Positions 16,941 through 27,156 are shown, numbered from the stretch's first letter. The stretch: 64,000 nucleotides of DNA from Alcanivorax borkumensis SK2 (GCF_000009365.1 NC_008260.1:2885001-2949000), one strand, 5' to 3'. Made by a program: numbers and translations. The notes: generated by a model not told the origin, from the sequence alone.

Positions 16941-18158
16941 TCACCCCGGCTTGCCATCGACACGCGAGCGCGTCAGCACCTGCCAATACAACAACAGGAA
17001 GCCAGCAAAGGACAGGCTCCATAAGCCGGCGGACCAGCCTACCCCGAGCCCCCAGGGCAGCCACCCCAGTGCCGTCACCACTCGCAACACCCCCGCCAAC
17101 AGCACCAATGCATACAGCACAATACCACCGGTGGGCAACGCCATGGTGCGCCCGGTATGCCCCATGGCTACACGCGTCATCACCCCCATAATGGTGGTGC
17201 CCATGGCGCCGGCGCCAAGGGCATGCAGCCATGCCGTCGGCGCCACCCAATGCCATTGCGCCAGCGCCAACAACACAAATCCCAGCACCACCCACCAATG
17301 CCCCAGGTGCAGAATCCACAACAGCGGTTCATCACGTATCTGCCAGGGCGCCCAGCCAAATAAACGCAGCAGCACCATGGCCGCAGCCGCCAGTGCCAGC
17401 CCCCCCAGTAGCGCTCCGTGTATGTTGAGCGCCACCAGCACCGCCACCGCCAGCGCCAATACCAGGCCCACTGGCGTAGCCCAGGAAGGGGTGCGCACCT
17501 GAGCACTGTCCCGGCCACGGGCCTGCAGCCAGTTACGCGTAAACGCTGGTGTAATGCGCCCACCGATAATCAATATCAACACCGCCGCCAGCACCACCAG
17601 CGCCTGCAAATAGTGCGGTGAACCAGACAGATGAAACAACAGGTCCAACACCCAGCAGGCCGCCAGCACCCCCATCAGAATCAATTGCCGATACTGACGG
17701 GCATGCCAGATACGAGTACCTGCCAGCCAAGCCAGCAATGGCAGGAAAGACAAGTCGACAATGCTGGCGAGAATTGGCCAAAAACCGCCAAACATCATCG
17801 CCAATCGCCCAGCCAACCACAGCAGCCACAGAGCCAGTAATGCCCCGCCGTCCACCGGACGCGTACCGGTCCAGTTACAGACTGCGGTTAGTAAAAACCC
17901 GGCGATGGCCGCATTAAGGAAGCCCCCCAGCATTTCATGTTGATGCCAATGCAATGGCGCCAAGGCCAGGCTATCCATGCCTCCCTGAGTGAGTAGAAAC
18001 ATCCATAACGGTACCAATAATGCTCCGCCAAAAGCCGCGGAAAGAAAAAATAATCGAAACGGGAATGCCAGCACAGGCATTTGTGATATGCGCCGCCACT
18101 GATGGCACTTGCCATCAGTGGAATCAGAAGCGGACGGTGAAGAAGGAGGGGGTGTCAT
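16941..18158 (-). CDS. nnrS: NnrS-family membrane protein
   Basis: A 405-residue polytopic protein with about twelve hydrophobic helices and the hallmark histidines of the NnrS family: HWHQHEMLGG near residue 72, LHLGHWW near residue 285, and MTRVAMGHTGR near residue 325. NnrS proteins are heme/copper membrane proteins linked to nitric oxide stress and denitrification. The ATG at 18158 has AGGGAG upstream; the slightly longer reading from 18182 is not preferred. No denitrification genes are visible nearby, so a role in NO tolerance is more likely than respiration. Confidence 0.88.
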   Translation of the reverse strand: MTPPPSSPSASDSTDGKCHQWRRISQMPVLAFPFRLFFLSAAFGGALLVPLWMFLLTQGGMDSLALAPLHWHQHEMLGGFLNAAIAGFLLTAVCNWTGTRPVDGGALLALWLLWLAGRLAMMFGGFWPILASIVDLSFLPLLAWLAGTRIWHARQYRQLILMGVLAACWVLDLLFHLSGSPHYLQALVVLAAVLILIIGGRITPAFTRNWLQARGRDSAQVRTPSWATPVGLVLALAVAVLVALNIHGALLGGLALAAAAMVLLRLFGWAPWQIRDEPLLWILHLGHWWVVLGFVLLALAQWHWVAPTAWLHALGAGAMGTTIMGVMTRVAMGHTGRTMALPTGGIVLYALVLLAGVLRVVTALGWLPWGLGVGWSAGLWSLSFAGFLLLYWQVLTRSRVDGKPG

Positions 18159-18304
18159 CGAGCTCTCCCTGCCGGAATACACTCCCTCGAATATACCCTG
18201 TAACTAAAAAAGCCGATGGAATTAATGCCATAAAACTGACCGGGATCACTGCCCGGCCAACTCAGACATAGCGGGTGCTTTTCACGCTAATTCAACCTAA
18301 AAAA

Positions 18305-19192
18305 TCAGGACAATAATTGCGGACGCTTCATCAACCTAGACAATTTGTCCAGCCCCTGCTGGCGCAGGTAGCCACTGTCGCGCTTGGAAGGGTGGAAATC
18401 GCGTTTGTAGTACGACAGGTAGGATTTGCCCAACTTTCGCAGCCAGCCAGGCTTTCCTAGCAACCAGTTCATTCCCTGGCCCACGGACTTCCAGTCGGTG
18501 GAGTCATCCATTTCGGCGCGCAACTGGTTGTAGTGGAAAATAGTAAAACCAATAAACTCTACCGTGGTAAGCGCCATCTCCGAGGTGCGCATCCAATAGC
18601 TGCCCACCTGGTCCTGATACACATCGAACGCTACCGATTTATGCTCGCTTTCTTCCACCGCATGCCATAGCCACAGCGGCACCATGCGCTCGTCCATGCC
18701 GTCGAAAATTTCTGGATGCTCTAGAATCATTTCCGCCAGCATTGCGGTGAAATGTTCCAGCGCACAAGTCTTCGCCAGTTGCCGTTCCGGTGACAACCAC
18801 TTGGCCATGAACTTTAGGCCGTCCCTTACAAAGGCGTCCACTTTGCTGGTAGATACGCCCTTCGATTCCATGAACGCATTGAAGGCATCGTGCTCGTTGC
18901 CATGATGCGCCTCCTGACCGATAAAACCTTTCACTTGCTCACGGAGCAAAGGATCAGTGAGCTTTTTCTGAAAATGACGAACGGAACGGACAAAAAAACG
19001 CTCCCCCTCGGGAAAAGTGCACGACAGCGCCGTCAATAGCATAGTTTTGAACTGGTCATTGTCGAACCAATACCGGGGTATGGACGGATCAAATTCAAAA
19101 TCCATCTTGCGGGGCTGAATGTCGCTTTTATTTGTTTTTTTCTGCGGCTGACGCGTTACCGGCGCCGCAACGGCGGTTACATTGGCATTCAT
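18305..19192 (-). CDS. Metal-dependent hydrolase family protein (COG3687-like)
   Basis: A 295-residue helical protein. Conserved metal-ligand-like residues appear in GQEAHHGNEHDAFN near residue 100, EHFTAMLAE near residue 150, and WHAVEESEHKSVAFDVY near residue 180, a ferritin/di-iron-like pattern. The family is annotated as predicted metal-dependent hydrolase without a defined reaction and is frequent in hydrocarbon degraders and fatty-acid-handling bacteria. The start at 19192 (MNANVTAVAA) has GAGGA upstream. Monocistronic by layout. Confidence 0.78.
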   Translation of the reverse strand: MNANVTAVAAPVTRQPQKKTNKSDIQPRKMDFEFDPSIPRYWFDNDQFKTMLLTALSCTFPEGERFFVRSVRHFQKKLTDPLLREQVKGFIGQEAHHGNEHDAFNAFMESKGVSTSKVDAFVRDGLKFMAKWLSPERQLAKTCALEHFTAMLAEMILEHPEIFDGMDERMVPLWLWHAVEESEHKSVAFDVYQDQVGSYWMRTSEMALTTVEFIGFTIFHYNQLRAEMDDSTDWKSVGQGMNWLLGKPGWLRKLGKSYLSYYKRDFHPSKRDSGYLRQQGLDKLSRLMKRPQLLS

Positions 19193-19318
19193 AGCGATGT
19201 CCTCGTTGCTTATAGACACAGTATTCGGCAGCCACAACCAGCAAGCTAGTGCAGGTTGTGCCATTTTTGCAGCACAAAAACCAAACGCCTGATGCCTCGC
19301 ACGTAACGCTAGCCTGAC

Positions 19319-19933
19319 TCAGCCCGATTCGCTTTGCCGCCGATACAACCGCGCATGGATATCGCCGCTGCTTTTCTCTTTCGTCAATTGCCAGTTGGCC
19401 GGGACTGCCGGCACCTCTCCCTTCCGACGGCTTTCCACATAGATAATCGCCCCGTCCGCCAGCAACCCATGGGCTTCCAAGGCCTCACAGGTCGGCGACA
19501 CTAGGCCCAAATCATAGGGCGGATCGATAAAGACCAAGTCGAAGGGCTGTCGTTGCGTAGGCAGCCAACTCAACGCGTCTGCACACTGCACGGTGAGGCG
19601 CCCCTCGAACAGCGGCGTTAATTGGCGTCGCAGGTCCGCGCTACGCTCTCGCTGCTTCTCCACCAACACAGCTTCGCAGGCGCCCCGGCTCAAGGCTTCC
19701 GCGCCCAGCGCACCGGAGCCGGCAAACAAGTCCAACACACGCAGCCCCGGTATCTCAAATTGCAGCCAGTTAAACAGGGTTTCGCGCATACGATCCGAGG
19801 ACGGACGCAAATCGCCACCATGGTCCACAAAATGCAGACGATGACCGCGCCTTTCGCCACCAATAATTCTTACTTGCCCTTTCTGCCCCTGAGCGCTGGC
19901 AGCAGGGCGTCTACCTGAATGCTTACGGGGCAC
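19319..19933 (-). CDS. rsmD: 16S rRNA (guanine(966)-N(2))-methyltransferase
   Basis: A 204-residue SAM-dependent methyltransferase that modifies G966 of 16S rRNA. VRIIGGERRG opens the fold, LDLFAGSGALGAEALSRGA is the SAM loop, and the catalytic motif DPPY lies in FDLVFIDPPYD. I choose the GTG start at 19933, since GAGGAG lies eight bases upstream; an ATG at 19951 is possible but would place that element inside the gene. It overlaps the 3' end of the upstream M16 gene, so the three genes form one operon. Confidence 0.9.
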   Translation of the reverse strand: MPRKHSGRRPAASAQGQKGQVRIIGGERRGHRLHFVDHGGDLRPSSDRMRETLFNWLQFEIPGLRVLDLFAGSGALGAEALSRGACEAVLVEKQRERSADLRRQLTPLFEGRLTVQCADALSWLPTQRQPFDLVFIDPPYDLGLVSPTCEALEAHGLLADGAIIYVESRRKGEVPAVPANWQLTKEKSSGDIHARLYRRQSESG

Positions 19934-21365
19934 GGTCAGCGGGCTCCTCATTGGCCGTATTGTCCGCGTCCGTTGCCACCGACATAACCTTTGGTGCCTC
20001 AGGGCCAATGCTGACGATGGCCAGATTTTCCGGCGCCAGGTTGCGCTGAAACGCAGCACGAATGTCTTCTGCGGTCACCGTGCGCACCTGCTGGTTGAAC
20101 CATTGCAGGTAATCCAGCGGCAGGTCGTAGAAGCCGATAGCCCCCAGCTGACCGATAATGTCGCTATTGTCGGCGGTACCCAAAGCAAAGCTGCCAAGAA
20201 TGCTAGCGCGGATCTCCTCCAGCTGCTCATCGGTGGGGCCGTCTTGCACAAACTGGTCAATCAGATCCAGAGTCAGGGTCAAGGCGGCGTCAGCATTGTC
20301 ATTGCCCGTCTGCAGGCTTACCTGAAACGGGCCTCCGGCCGCCATGGGGCTGAAAAAACTGCTGATCCCATAAACGTAGCCCCGCTTCTGCCGCACTTCG
20401 TCAGTGAGAATAGAGGCAAAGCCGCCACCACCGAGAATCTGGTTACCCACATACAAGGCCACATGATCCGGGTTGCCACGCCAGGTGGCCTGATTACCCA
20501 GCAAGATATGAGTCTGGGCAGAAGGGAAGGTAATGTGTTCGCGCTGACGCTTAGTCAACGGCTGGGCCCGCGCCAAGGCCGGTGCCTCCTCGCCTTGCGG
20601 CAGGGCTGCGCTAATCTCTGCGGCAATGGCTTGTGCCTGTGCGCGATCCAAATCCCCCACCATAGCAATCACGGTGTTACCCGCCGCGTAGTAGCTCTGG
20701 TAGAAATCCTGCAGCTGGTCACGAGTGATCGCCGGCAAACTGTCCAAGGTGCCATCACTGGGCTGTCCATAGGGATGACCGGCAAACACCGTGGACTGAA
20801 ACGCTTTATTCACTTGCGGGCCCGGCACCTGGGTTTCCATGCGCAAGCCCTGCATCATTTGGGTACGAATGCGTGCCAGCGTATCCTGTTCGAAAGTGGG
20901 GCTGGCAATCACTTGCTGGAACAGCGCCAGTACCGGTTCGCGATACTCGGGGTCGGACAATGTACGCAGGCTGATCACCCCCATGTCCCGGTAACTGGAA
21001 GAGGAAAAACTGGCGCCCTGATCTTCAAATCCGCGAGCGATGTCATCCACGCTTAACCCGTTCGCCCCTTCACCCAGCAAGGCGCTGGTCAACGAGGCCA
21101 GCCCTGAGTGCGCACCATCACGGGCAGAACCCGCATCACTGACCAGGCGGATATCCAGCATGGGCAATGCATCGCTGGCCACAAACAGCACCTTGGCTCC
21201 CTGTTCGGTTTGCCAAGACTGGATATCCAGCGCCGGCGCCTGGGGATCCGTTTCTGCAATCTGCGCTTCAGTAGAGGGGAAAGAGCCAGAAAAGGGGCCC
21301 GCGCAGGCACTCAGCACCACGCTCAGGCCGAGCAGGAAGGCCAGCCGGAAAGTATTTATCTTCAT
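19923..21365 (-). CDS. M16 peptidase-like lipoprotein, non-catalytic partner
   Basis: A 480-residue protein of the insulinase/pitrilysin (M16) family with a lipoprotein signal (lipobox LSAC). The zinc motif HxxEH is missing: the equivalent segment reads GAHSGLASLTSALLGEG. The C-terminal M16 domain is intact, including RGYVYGISSF. This is the usual non-catalytic half of a two-gene periplasmic M16 pair. It overlaps the catalytic partner upstream by four bases (ATGA). Confidence 0.9.
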   Translation of the reverse strand: MKINTFRLAFLLGLSVVLSACAGPFSGSFPSTEAQIAETDPQAPALDIQSWQTEQGAKVLFVASDALPMLDIRLVSDAGSARDGAHSGLASLTSALLGEGANGLSVDDIARGFEDQGASFSSSSYRDMGVISLRTLSDPEYREPVLALFQQVIASPTFEQDTLARIRTQMMQGLRMETQVPGPQVNKAFQSTVFAGHPYGQPSDGTLDSLPAITRDQLQDFYQSYYAAGNTVIAMVGDLDRAQAQAIAAEISAALPQGEEAPALARAQPLTKRQREHITFPSAQTHILLGNQATWRGNPDHVALYVGNQILGGGGFASILTDEVRQKRGYVYGISSFFSPMAAGGPFQVSLQTGNDNADAALTLTLDLIDQFVQDGPTDEQLEEIRASILGSFALGTADNSDIIGQLGAIGFYDLPLDYLQWFNQQVRTVTAEDIRAAFQRNLAPENLAIVSIGPEAPKVMSVATDADNTANEEPADRAP

Positions 21366-22714
21366 GGTTGCGGCTCCGCTTTCTGTTCATCAGAGGTGGG
21401 CGCTGTCGGCTTCACCATACCCACGGTCAAACGCTCCGGCACCAGCCATTGCTGTGCCACACGTCGTACATCTTCAGCGGTCACCGCCTCCAGGTGTTCG
21501 GCAAAACGAGTGGACAGGTCAATATCCAACCCTAAGGTACTAAGCATGCCCAGCTCCATGGCCTGGCCCATCACCGAGTCTTTCTCATACACCTGACCCG
21601 CCAACACCCCGGCCCGCACCCGCGCCATTTCCGCGTCAGTGGGCAAGGTGGTCTGCAGGGTTTCGATCTGTGCCAGCAGCGCTTTCTCCACGTCAGCCAA
21701 CGTCACACCAGGGTTCGGTGCCGCAGTCAATGTAAAGGTCCCATCGCCTCGCTGAATGCCGCTATAACTGGCGCCAGCACCGGCCACTAGCCGCTGACCG
21801 CGGACCAGATCCGTTTCGATTCGCGCGCTCATGCCGCCATCCAGCACCCCAGCCAGCATGGTCAGGGCATAGAAATCTTTTTTGTCTTCCAGCGTTACCA
21901 GCGAAGGAACGTTGTACATCATGTACAACAAGGGGACTTTTACCGGCAAATTCAGCGCCAGCCGACGTTCGCCTGCTGGCGGGTTCACCGTTTGCTTGGG
22001 CCGCGGCGGCGTCTGCCCGGCAGGCAGATCAGCAAAGAATTTTTCCACCAGCGGTTCAACCTGATCACGGGTTACATCCCCAGCAATCACCAATGTAGCG
22101 TTACCCGGCACATAAAATCGTTGATACCAGCTGCGGGCTTGCTCCGGCTGTAACTGGGACAATAAGGAACGCCAACCAATAATCGGGTGGGCATAACCGG
22201 TACCCGGGCGGGCCACCGCCTGAAATTTCTCCCAGGCCAACGCATTCGGGTTATCGTCGGTTCGCATGCGCCGCTCTTCCATCACCACCTTTAGCTCACG
22301 GGCAAACTCTTCATCATCAATGTCTAAGTGCCCCAACCGCTCGGCCTCCAGCTCCAGCGCCAGAGGCAGGCGTGACACTTCGTATTGCTGAAAGTAGGCA
22401 GTGTAGTCGTAGCTGGTAAAAGCATTATCGCTACCACCATATCGGGAGACAAACTTGGAAAAATCACCAGGGCCGAGCCTCTCGGTGCCCTTAAACATCA
22501 TGTGTTCCAACACATGAGCCAAGCCGGTTTCGTAGGGAGCTTCGTCGATACTGCCAGCCTTGTACCACATCATTACCGTGACTACTGGCGCCCGATGATC
22601 TTCGCGCACTAACACTTTCAGGCCGTTATCCAGCGTAAAGGCATGGGTTGGCAGTGACGCCTGGCTAGTCAGCGACCACAGGCCCAACGCCAGTACCGTT
22701 ATCAGTTTTTTCAT
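21362..22714 (-). CDS. M16 family zinc metallopeptidase, catalytic partner
   Basis: A 450-residue periplasmic protease. A cleavable signal peptide (residues 1-19, ending SQA) precedes the M16 domain, with the zinc-binding inverted motif HVLEH near residue 67 followed by the downstream Glu region (ARELKVVMEERR). Its partner in the same operon has lost the metal site, so the active enzyme is probably a heterodimer. Divergent from ftsY. The Ala/Glu-rich tail is unremarkable. Confidence 0.92.
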   Translation of the reverse strand: MKKLITVLALGLWSLTSQASLPTHAFTLDNGLKVLVREDHRAPVVTVMMWYKAGSIDEAPYETGLAHVLEHMMFKGTERLGPGDFSKFVSRYGGSDNAFTSYDYTAYFQQYEVSRLPLALELEAERLGHLDIDDEEFARELKVVMEERRMRTDDNPNALAWEKFQAVARPGTGYAHPIIGWRSLLSQLQPEQARSWYQRFYVPGNATLVIAGDVTRDQVEPLVEKFFADLPAGQTPPRPKQTVNPPAGERRLALNLPVKVPLLYMMYNVPSLVTLEDKKDFYALTMLAGVLDGGMSARIETDLVRGQRLVAGAGASYSGIQRGDGTFTLTAAPNPGVTLADVEKALLAQIETLQTTLPTDAEMARVRAGVLAGQVYEKDSVMGQAMELGMLSTLGLDIDLSTRFAEHLEAVTAEDVRRVAQQWLVPERLTVGMVKPTAPTSDEQKAEPQP

Positions 22715-22917
22715 GAAATACCTCTATTTTGGGGACCGCAAACCCAAAGCTGCTCCCCTCTCCCCATAATGGTAGGATAGCGGCGCGTTCGCACCGCGAA
22801 CGGCAACTCTGCAAGCAGGTCCCTTTTTTCTCCGGCATAGCATACCGGGTTATCACCCTGCTCTTGCAGCCTCATTGCAAAAGAAGGATCACCCTTCTTG
22901 ATTGGATATGACTGATC

Positions 22918-24111
22918 ATGAGCAACGAAGTTTCCCCCGACGACGACAAGCGGCCACAGCCAAACGAAAAGCCGGAAGAAAAGAAAACCGGTTTCTGGAA
23001 GCGCATGTTTACCGGCGTGGACGCCGACGAGCTGCCCGCAACACCTGCCGAACCTGAGGCAGACCCTGCCCCCGAGCCTGCTGAGTCAGCCTCTCAGCCG
23101 GCCGCGGCCACACCTGAGCCGGCACCTGCTGCCACAGCAGCAGCCCCTGCCGACGAAGCCAGCCCCGAGGTAAACGACGACGAGGGCAACTTCTGGACCC
23201 GCATGAAGCAGGGCATGAGCAAGACCCGCAAGGGGCTGGGCAAAGGCCTAGCGGACTTGCTGGTGGGCGCCAAAGAGATCGACGACGAAATCTTTGAAGA
23301 AATCGAAACCCAGCTGCTGGTGGCGGATGTAGGCGTGGAAGCCACCGATGTGATCGTCCAGGCCCTCACTGACCAGGTGAGCCGCGAAGAGCTGGTGGAC
23401 GCCGACGCACTCTACGAATCCCTGCAAAATGAACTGCGCAAGCTGCTGGTCCCGGTGGACCAGCCCATGCAGATCGACAGCAGCAAAAAGCCCTACGTTA
23501 TCCTGATGGTCGGCGTGAATGGGGTCGGCAAGACCACCACCATCGGCAAACTGGCCTGCCGCTTCAAAGCCGAAGGCAAGAGCGTGATGCTGGCTGCTGG
23601 CGATACCTTCCGGGCCGCCGCCGTAGAGCAACTGCAAGTATGGGGCGAGCGCAACGATATTCCCGTGGTGGCCCAACATACCGGTGCCGATTCTGCCTCG
23701 GTGGTGTATGACGCGGTACAGGCGGCACAGTCTCGCGGCGCCGACATCTTGATCGCCGATACCGCCGGTCGCTTGCACACCCGTGGCAACCTGATGGACG
23801 AACTCACCAAAGTTACCCGGGTAATGAAGAAGCTGATCCCGGACGCACCCCACGAGGTATTGCTGGTACTGGATGCGGGCACCGGCCAAAATGCCATCAA
23901 CCAAGCTGAACAGTTCCGTGATGCTGCGGGCGTGACCGGGTTAGCACTCACCAAGCTCGACGGCACCGCCAAAGGCGGTATCCTGTTTGCCTTGGCCAAA
24001 CGCACAGGCTTGCCGATTCGCTTTATCGGCGTTGGGGAACAATTGGAAGACCTGCGCCCCTTCCACGCGGAAGAGTTCGTTCAGGCCTTATTTGAAGATG
24101 TTACGGGTTAA
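22918..24111 (+). CDS. ftsY: Signal recognition particle receptor FtsY
   Basis: A 397-residue SRP receptor GTPase that docks ribosome-SRP complexes at the membrane. An acidic Ala/Pro/Glu-rich A region (about 1-85) precedes the helical N domain (about 85-185) and the G domain: GVNGVGKTTTIGKLA (G1), DTFRAAA, DTAGR and TKLDGTAKGG. Length matches family. The ATG at 22918 has only a weak GGAT upstream. It heads a conserved ftsY-ftsE-ftsX series. Confidence 0.96.
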   Translation: MSNEVSPDDDKRPQPNEKPEEKKTGFWKRMFTGVDADELPATPAEPEADPAPEPAESASQPAAATPEPAPAATAAAPADEASPEVNDDEGNFWTRMKQGMSKTRKGLGKGLADLLVGAKEIDDEIFEEIETQLLVADVGVEATDVIVQALTDQVSREELVDADALYESLQNELRKLLVPVDQPMQIDSSKKPYVILMVGVNGVGKTTTIGKLACRFKAEGKSVMLAAGDTFRAAAVEQLQVWGERNDIPVVAQHTGADSASVVYDAVQAAQSRGADILIADTAGRLHTRGNLMDELTKVTRVMKKLIPDAPHEVLLVLDAGTGQNAINQAEQFRDAAGVTGLALTKLDGTAKGGILFALAKRTGLPIRFIGVGEQLEDLRPFHAEEFVQALFEDVTG

Positions 24112-24120
24112 AATCAGACT

Positions 24121-24179
24121 CAAGCGACAAGCAGCAAGCCGCACTTGAAGCTTGGGCTTGTAGCGGCTTAAGGACTTCA
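24121..24179. repeat. CAAGC/GCTTG-rich repeat B, copy 1
   Basis: Between ftsY and ftsE: repeated CAAGC words on the left (CAAGCGACAAGCAGCAAGCC) answer GCTTGGGCTTGTAGCGGC on the right, giving an imperfect hairpin. A related element lies at 48596-48670. Such palindromic extragenic elements are scattered in gammaproteobacterial genomes. Confidence 0.5.
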
Positions 24180-24866
24180 ATGATTCAGTTTGACCGGGTC
24201 AGCAAACGCTACCCGAACGGGAAAGATGCCCTCAGCAAGGTCGATTTCACCCTCCCCGCCGGGCAGCTGACATTTCTCACCGGTCATTCCGGGGCGGGTA
24301 AGTCCACCCTGTTAAAGCTGATCATGATGATCGAGCGCCCGACCCAAGGGCAGGTATTGATCGATAACCAGAACCTAAATGGCTTCAGCAATCGACAAAT
24401 TCCCCTGCTGCGCCGCAAAATTGGCATGGTTCATCAAAATCACCAACTGCTGTTTGACCGGAGCGTATTCGATAACGTGGCCCTGCCACTGGTGATCGCG
24501 GGTTATGCTCGCGCCGACATTGGCAAACGGGTGCGTGCCGCGCTGGACAAGGTGGGCCTGCTGGACAAAGAAAAGCTCAATCCGATTATGCTTTCCGGCG
24601 GCGAACAACAACGGGTGGGCATTGCCCGGGCCGTGGTGAACAAGCCCCCGCTCTTACTCGCCGATGAACCCACCGGCAACTTGGATCCAGCCCTTTCTGA
24701 AGAAATCATGGACCTGTTCAAAGACTTCGCTCGGGTTGGCGTGGCCGTGCTGATCGCCACCCACGACCTGAGCCTGATCGCCCGCTATAACCACCGTTTG
24801 CTGACCCTGCGTGAGGGTCGCCTGATCCACGACGGCGACGAACCTGGAGCGGCCCATGGCGCCTAA
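24180..24866 (+). CDS. ftsE: Cell division ATP-binding protein FtsE
   Basis: A 228-residue ABC ATPase that, with FtsX, controls septal peptidoglycan hydrolases through EnvC-type partners. Walker A GHSGAGKS near residue 37, signature LSGGEQQR near residue 139 and Walker [10 protein letters not shown] near residue 159 are visible. Its 3' end overlaps ftsX by 11 bases. A repeat element fills the gap after ftsY. Confidence 0.96.
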   Translation: MIQFDRVSKRYPNGKDALSKVDFTLPAGQLTFLTGHSGAGKSTLLKLIMMIERPTQGQVLIDNQNLNGFSNRQIPLLRRKIGMVHQNHQLLFDRSVFDNVALPLVIAGYARADIGKRVRAALDKVGLLDKEKLNPIMLSGGEQQRVGIARAVVNKPPLLLADEPTGNLDPALSEEIMDLFKDFARVGVAVLIATHDLSLIARYNHRLLTLREGRLIHDGDEPGAAHGA

Positions 24867-25908
24867 TAATTCAAACCGAGGCAAACGCAACAGGGTAAAC
24901 CGCAACGCCACACCGGTTAAGCCCCACCGCCGCAAACCAGAACGGCCGCGCCGGGTAGCCGGCGCCCATAGCGCCCAAGCCTCATTGAAAGATCGCTTCA
25001 CCAGCTGGCGCCAACACCACCAGGATTCCTTGCGCGACGCCTTACAACGCCTCAACGCGGCCCGGGCCAGCAGCGCCATGACCATTCTCGTCATCGCCAT
25101 CGCTCTGGCCTTACCCGCCGGCCTAGCGGTACTGCTCGACAATGCCCGCGCCATCACTCGCGGCTGGGATGGCAACGCGCACCTGTCTGTCTTTCTCAAC
25201 ATGGATACCAGTGAGGCCCGCCAGCGAGAACTCGCCAAAGAATGGCAAGGCACCGGGCACATCACCCGCACTGAAGTGATTACTCGGGCCCAAGCGCTTG
25301 AGGAATTTAAAGCCCTGTCTGGCTTTGGAGATGTGCTGGAAGCGTTACCAGACAACCCTTTGCCGCCATTGATTGTGGTCTTCCCGGACAGCACCGACCC
25401 GGTCACCCTACGCGCTTTGGAAAACCGCTTAGCCAAAGCCGACGACGTGGACCTGGTACAGCTTGACGTAGAGTGGGTTCGCCGCCTGCACGCCTTAATC
25501 GAATTGGGTCAGCGGCTGATTTCCGTCCTCACCCTAGCGTTGGCCGCCGCAGTGGTTCTGGTCATGGTGAACACCATCCGCCTAGCCATTGAAAGCCGGC
25601 GAGAAGAAATCGTGGTGGTGAAGATTGTCGGCGGCACCGATGGTTTCGTGCGCCGCCCATTCCTTTATACCGGCTTCTGTTTCGGCTTTGCCGGCGGCCT
25701 CATGTCAGTCGTCCTGATACAGGGCGCCATGTGGTGGCTCGGCGGCCCTATTGACGAACTGCTCTCCCTGTATAGTAGCGAGCAATCACTAACCTCCATG
25801 ACCTTATCCAGCCTGATCATCCTCCCCCTGTTTAGTGGCGCGTTAGGGCTTCTCGGCGCCTGGCTCGCAGTGAGCCGCCATTTGGGCGATATCGAACCTA
25901 ACTTCTGA
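24856..25908 (+). CDS. ftsX: Cell division protein FtsX
   Basis: A 350-residue membrane partner of FtsE. A long basic cytoplasmic N terminus (about 70 residues, rich in Arg/Asn) is followed by helix 1 (about 75-95), the periplasmic loop (about 100-215), and three C-terminal helices with the family segment SRREEIVVVKIVGGTDGFVRRPFLYTG. It overlaps ftsE. No terminator is obvious after it. Confidence 0.95.
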   Translation: MAPNNSNRGKRNRVNRNATPVKPHRRKPERPRRVAGAHSAQASLKDRFTSWRQHHQDSLRDALQRLNAARASSAMTILVIAIALALPAGLAVLLDNARAITRGWDGNAHLSVFLNMDTSEARQRELAKEWQGTGHITRTEVITRAQALEEFKALSGFGDVLEALPDNPLPPLIVVFPDSTDPVTLRALENRLAKADDVDLVQLDVEWVRRLHALIELGQRLISVLTLALAAAVVLVMVNTIRLAIESRREEIVVVKIVGGTDGFVRRPFLYTGFCFGFAGGLMSVVLIQGAMWWLGGPIDELLSLYSSEQSLTSMTLSSLIILPLFSGALGLLGAWLAVSRHLGDIEPNF

Positions 25909-26180
25909 GCAACCACACCAACAAGCTGCACGCGACAAGGCGCTGACCCGATATACCCACAGACGATGTCAGCGCCCCCGCGCCCGAGCCGCATAGACTC
26001 GATTCAGCCAAGAGCATAGAAAGCCAGGAAGACGTCACTGGGCAAATGCCCTTAAAAAGCGCCATCCAAGGAACCTCTCAGCGGCAGCAGGCTCTAAACC
26101 CCATATTCACCAGTGATTCACACTCTCTCGTTATGCTGAAACCCATCGACTATATTGATGAAAAGGAACTTTTTGGCCTA
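25909..26180. other. Intergenic region ftsX-rpoH, no gene seen
   Basis: No credible coding frame. Near its right end TTGATG (26155-26160) and TATTAG (26179-26184), 18 bases apart, may be the rpoH promoter, the latter overlapping the CIRCE element. Confidence 0.4.
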
Positions 26181-26207
26181 TTAGCACTCTATTAATTGGA
26201 GTGCTAA
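26181..26207 (+). promoter_or_regulatory. CIRCE element (HrcA operator)
   Basis: A perfect inverted repeat: TTAGCACTC, nine bases, GAGTGCTAA, identical to the CIRCE consensus. It lies about 50 bases upstream of the rpoH start codon and overlaps the likely promoter, so HrcA should repress rpoH. CIRCE usually controls groESL or dnaK. Confidence 0.93.
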
Positions 26208-26257
26208 TATCAGCTCTCAATTGATACATAGAGAGTCTTCACAAGGAGACATTGCGC

Positions 26258-27121
26258 ATGACCAACCCAACAACTCAAGCACAGGCGCTCACACTAGCCG
26301 TACCAGGCCATGACCTGGACGCCTACATGCGAGCCGTTAACGCCGTGCCGGTACTCAGCGCAGAAGAAGAGCAACGCTTGGGCGAACGCCTGTATTACGA
26401 TCAGGACTTGGACGCTGCGCGTAGCTTGGTTCTGTCCCACCTACGCTTTGTGGCACACATTGCCCGCAGCTACACCGGTTACGGCCTGCCATTAGGTGAC
26501 CTGGTTCAGGAAGGCAACGTAGGCCTGATGAAAGCCGTAAAACGCTTTGACCCCACCAAGGGCGTGCGGCTAGTGAGCTTTGCCGTACACTGGATCAAAG
26601 CAGAAATTCACGAATATGTGATCAAGAACTGGCGCATCGTGAAAGTGGCGACCACCAAGGCTCAGCGCAAATTGTTCTTTAACCTGCGCGGCCAGAAAAA
26701 ACGCTTGGGCCGCCTGACGTTGGAAGAGGCCCAGCGCGTGGCCGATGATTTGGGCGTTACTGCCGCACAGGTCAAAGAAATGGAAGGGCGTTTGGGCGCT
26801 TACGATGCCAGTTTCGACGGCCCCACCAATGATGATGATGACAGCACCGTAGTGTCTCCCGCCGCTTATCTGCACAGCGATAACAGCGACCCTGCTGACC
26901 TGCTCGCCGAACAGGATCAACAGCAGCGGGAGAGCCGTCAATTGAGCTCTGCTCTAATGGCGCTGGACGAACGTAGCCGCGACATTCTGGAGCGCCGCTG
27001 GCTGGCCGACCAGAAATCCACGCTGCAAGAGCTGGCCGATGAGTACAGTGTTTCCGCCGAGCGGATTCGCCAACTGGAAAACAACGCCATCAAAAAGCTG
27101 CGTAACGCCATCGCAGCGTAA
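26258..27121 (+). CDS. rpoH: RNA polymerase sigma factor RpoH (sigma-32)
   Basis: A 287-residue heat-shock sigma factor. [38 protein letters not shown] spans region 2, the RpoH box sits around [20 protein letters not shown] (region 2.4/3), and region 4 ([19 protein letters not shown]) is at the end. The ATG at 26258 has AAGGAG nine bases upstream. The CIRCE element before it implies negative control by HrcA in addition to the usual temperature and stability control. A strong terminator follows. Confidence 0.97.
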   Translation: MTNPTTQAQALTLAVPGHDLDAYMRAVNAVPVLSAEEEQRLGERLYYDQDLDAARSLVLSHLRFVAHIARSYTGYGLPLGDLVQEGNVGLMKAVKRFDPTKGVRLVSFAVHWIKAEIHEYVIKNWRIVKVATTKAQRKLFFNLRGQKKRLGRLTLEEAQRVADDLGVTAAQVKEMEGRLGAYDASFDGPTNDDDDSTVVSPAAYLHSDNSDPADLLAEQDQQQRESRQLSSALMALDERSRDILERRWLADQKSTLQELADEYSVSAERIRQLENNAIKKLRNAIAA

Positions 27122-27156
27122 TGCCAGGTGTCTCACGCGGCACGCAACAGAGAATA

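Noticed and set aside
20103..21056. 317-codon plus-strand frame opposite the M16 gene
   Set aside because: Antisense shadow of a high-GC coding region; no motifs or start signals.
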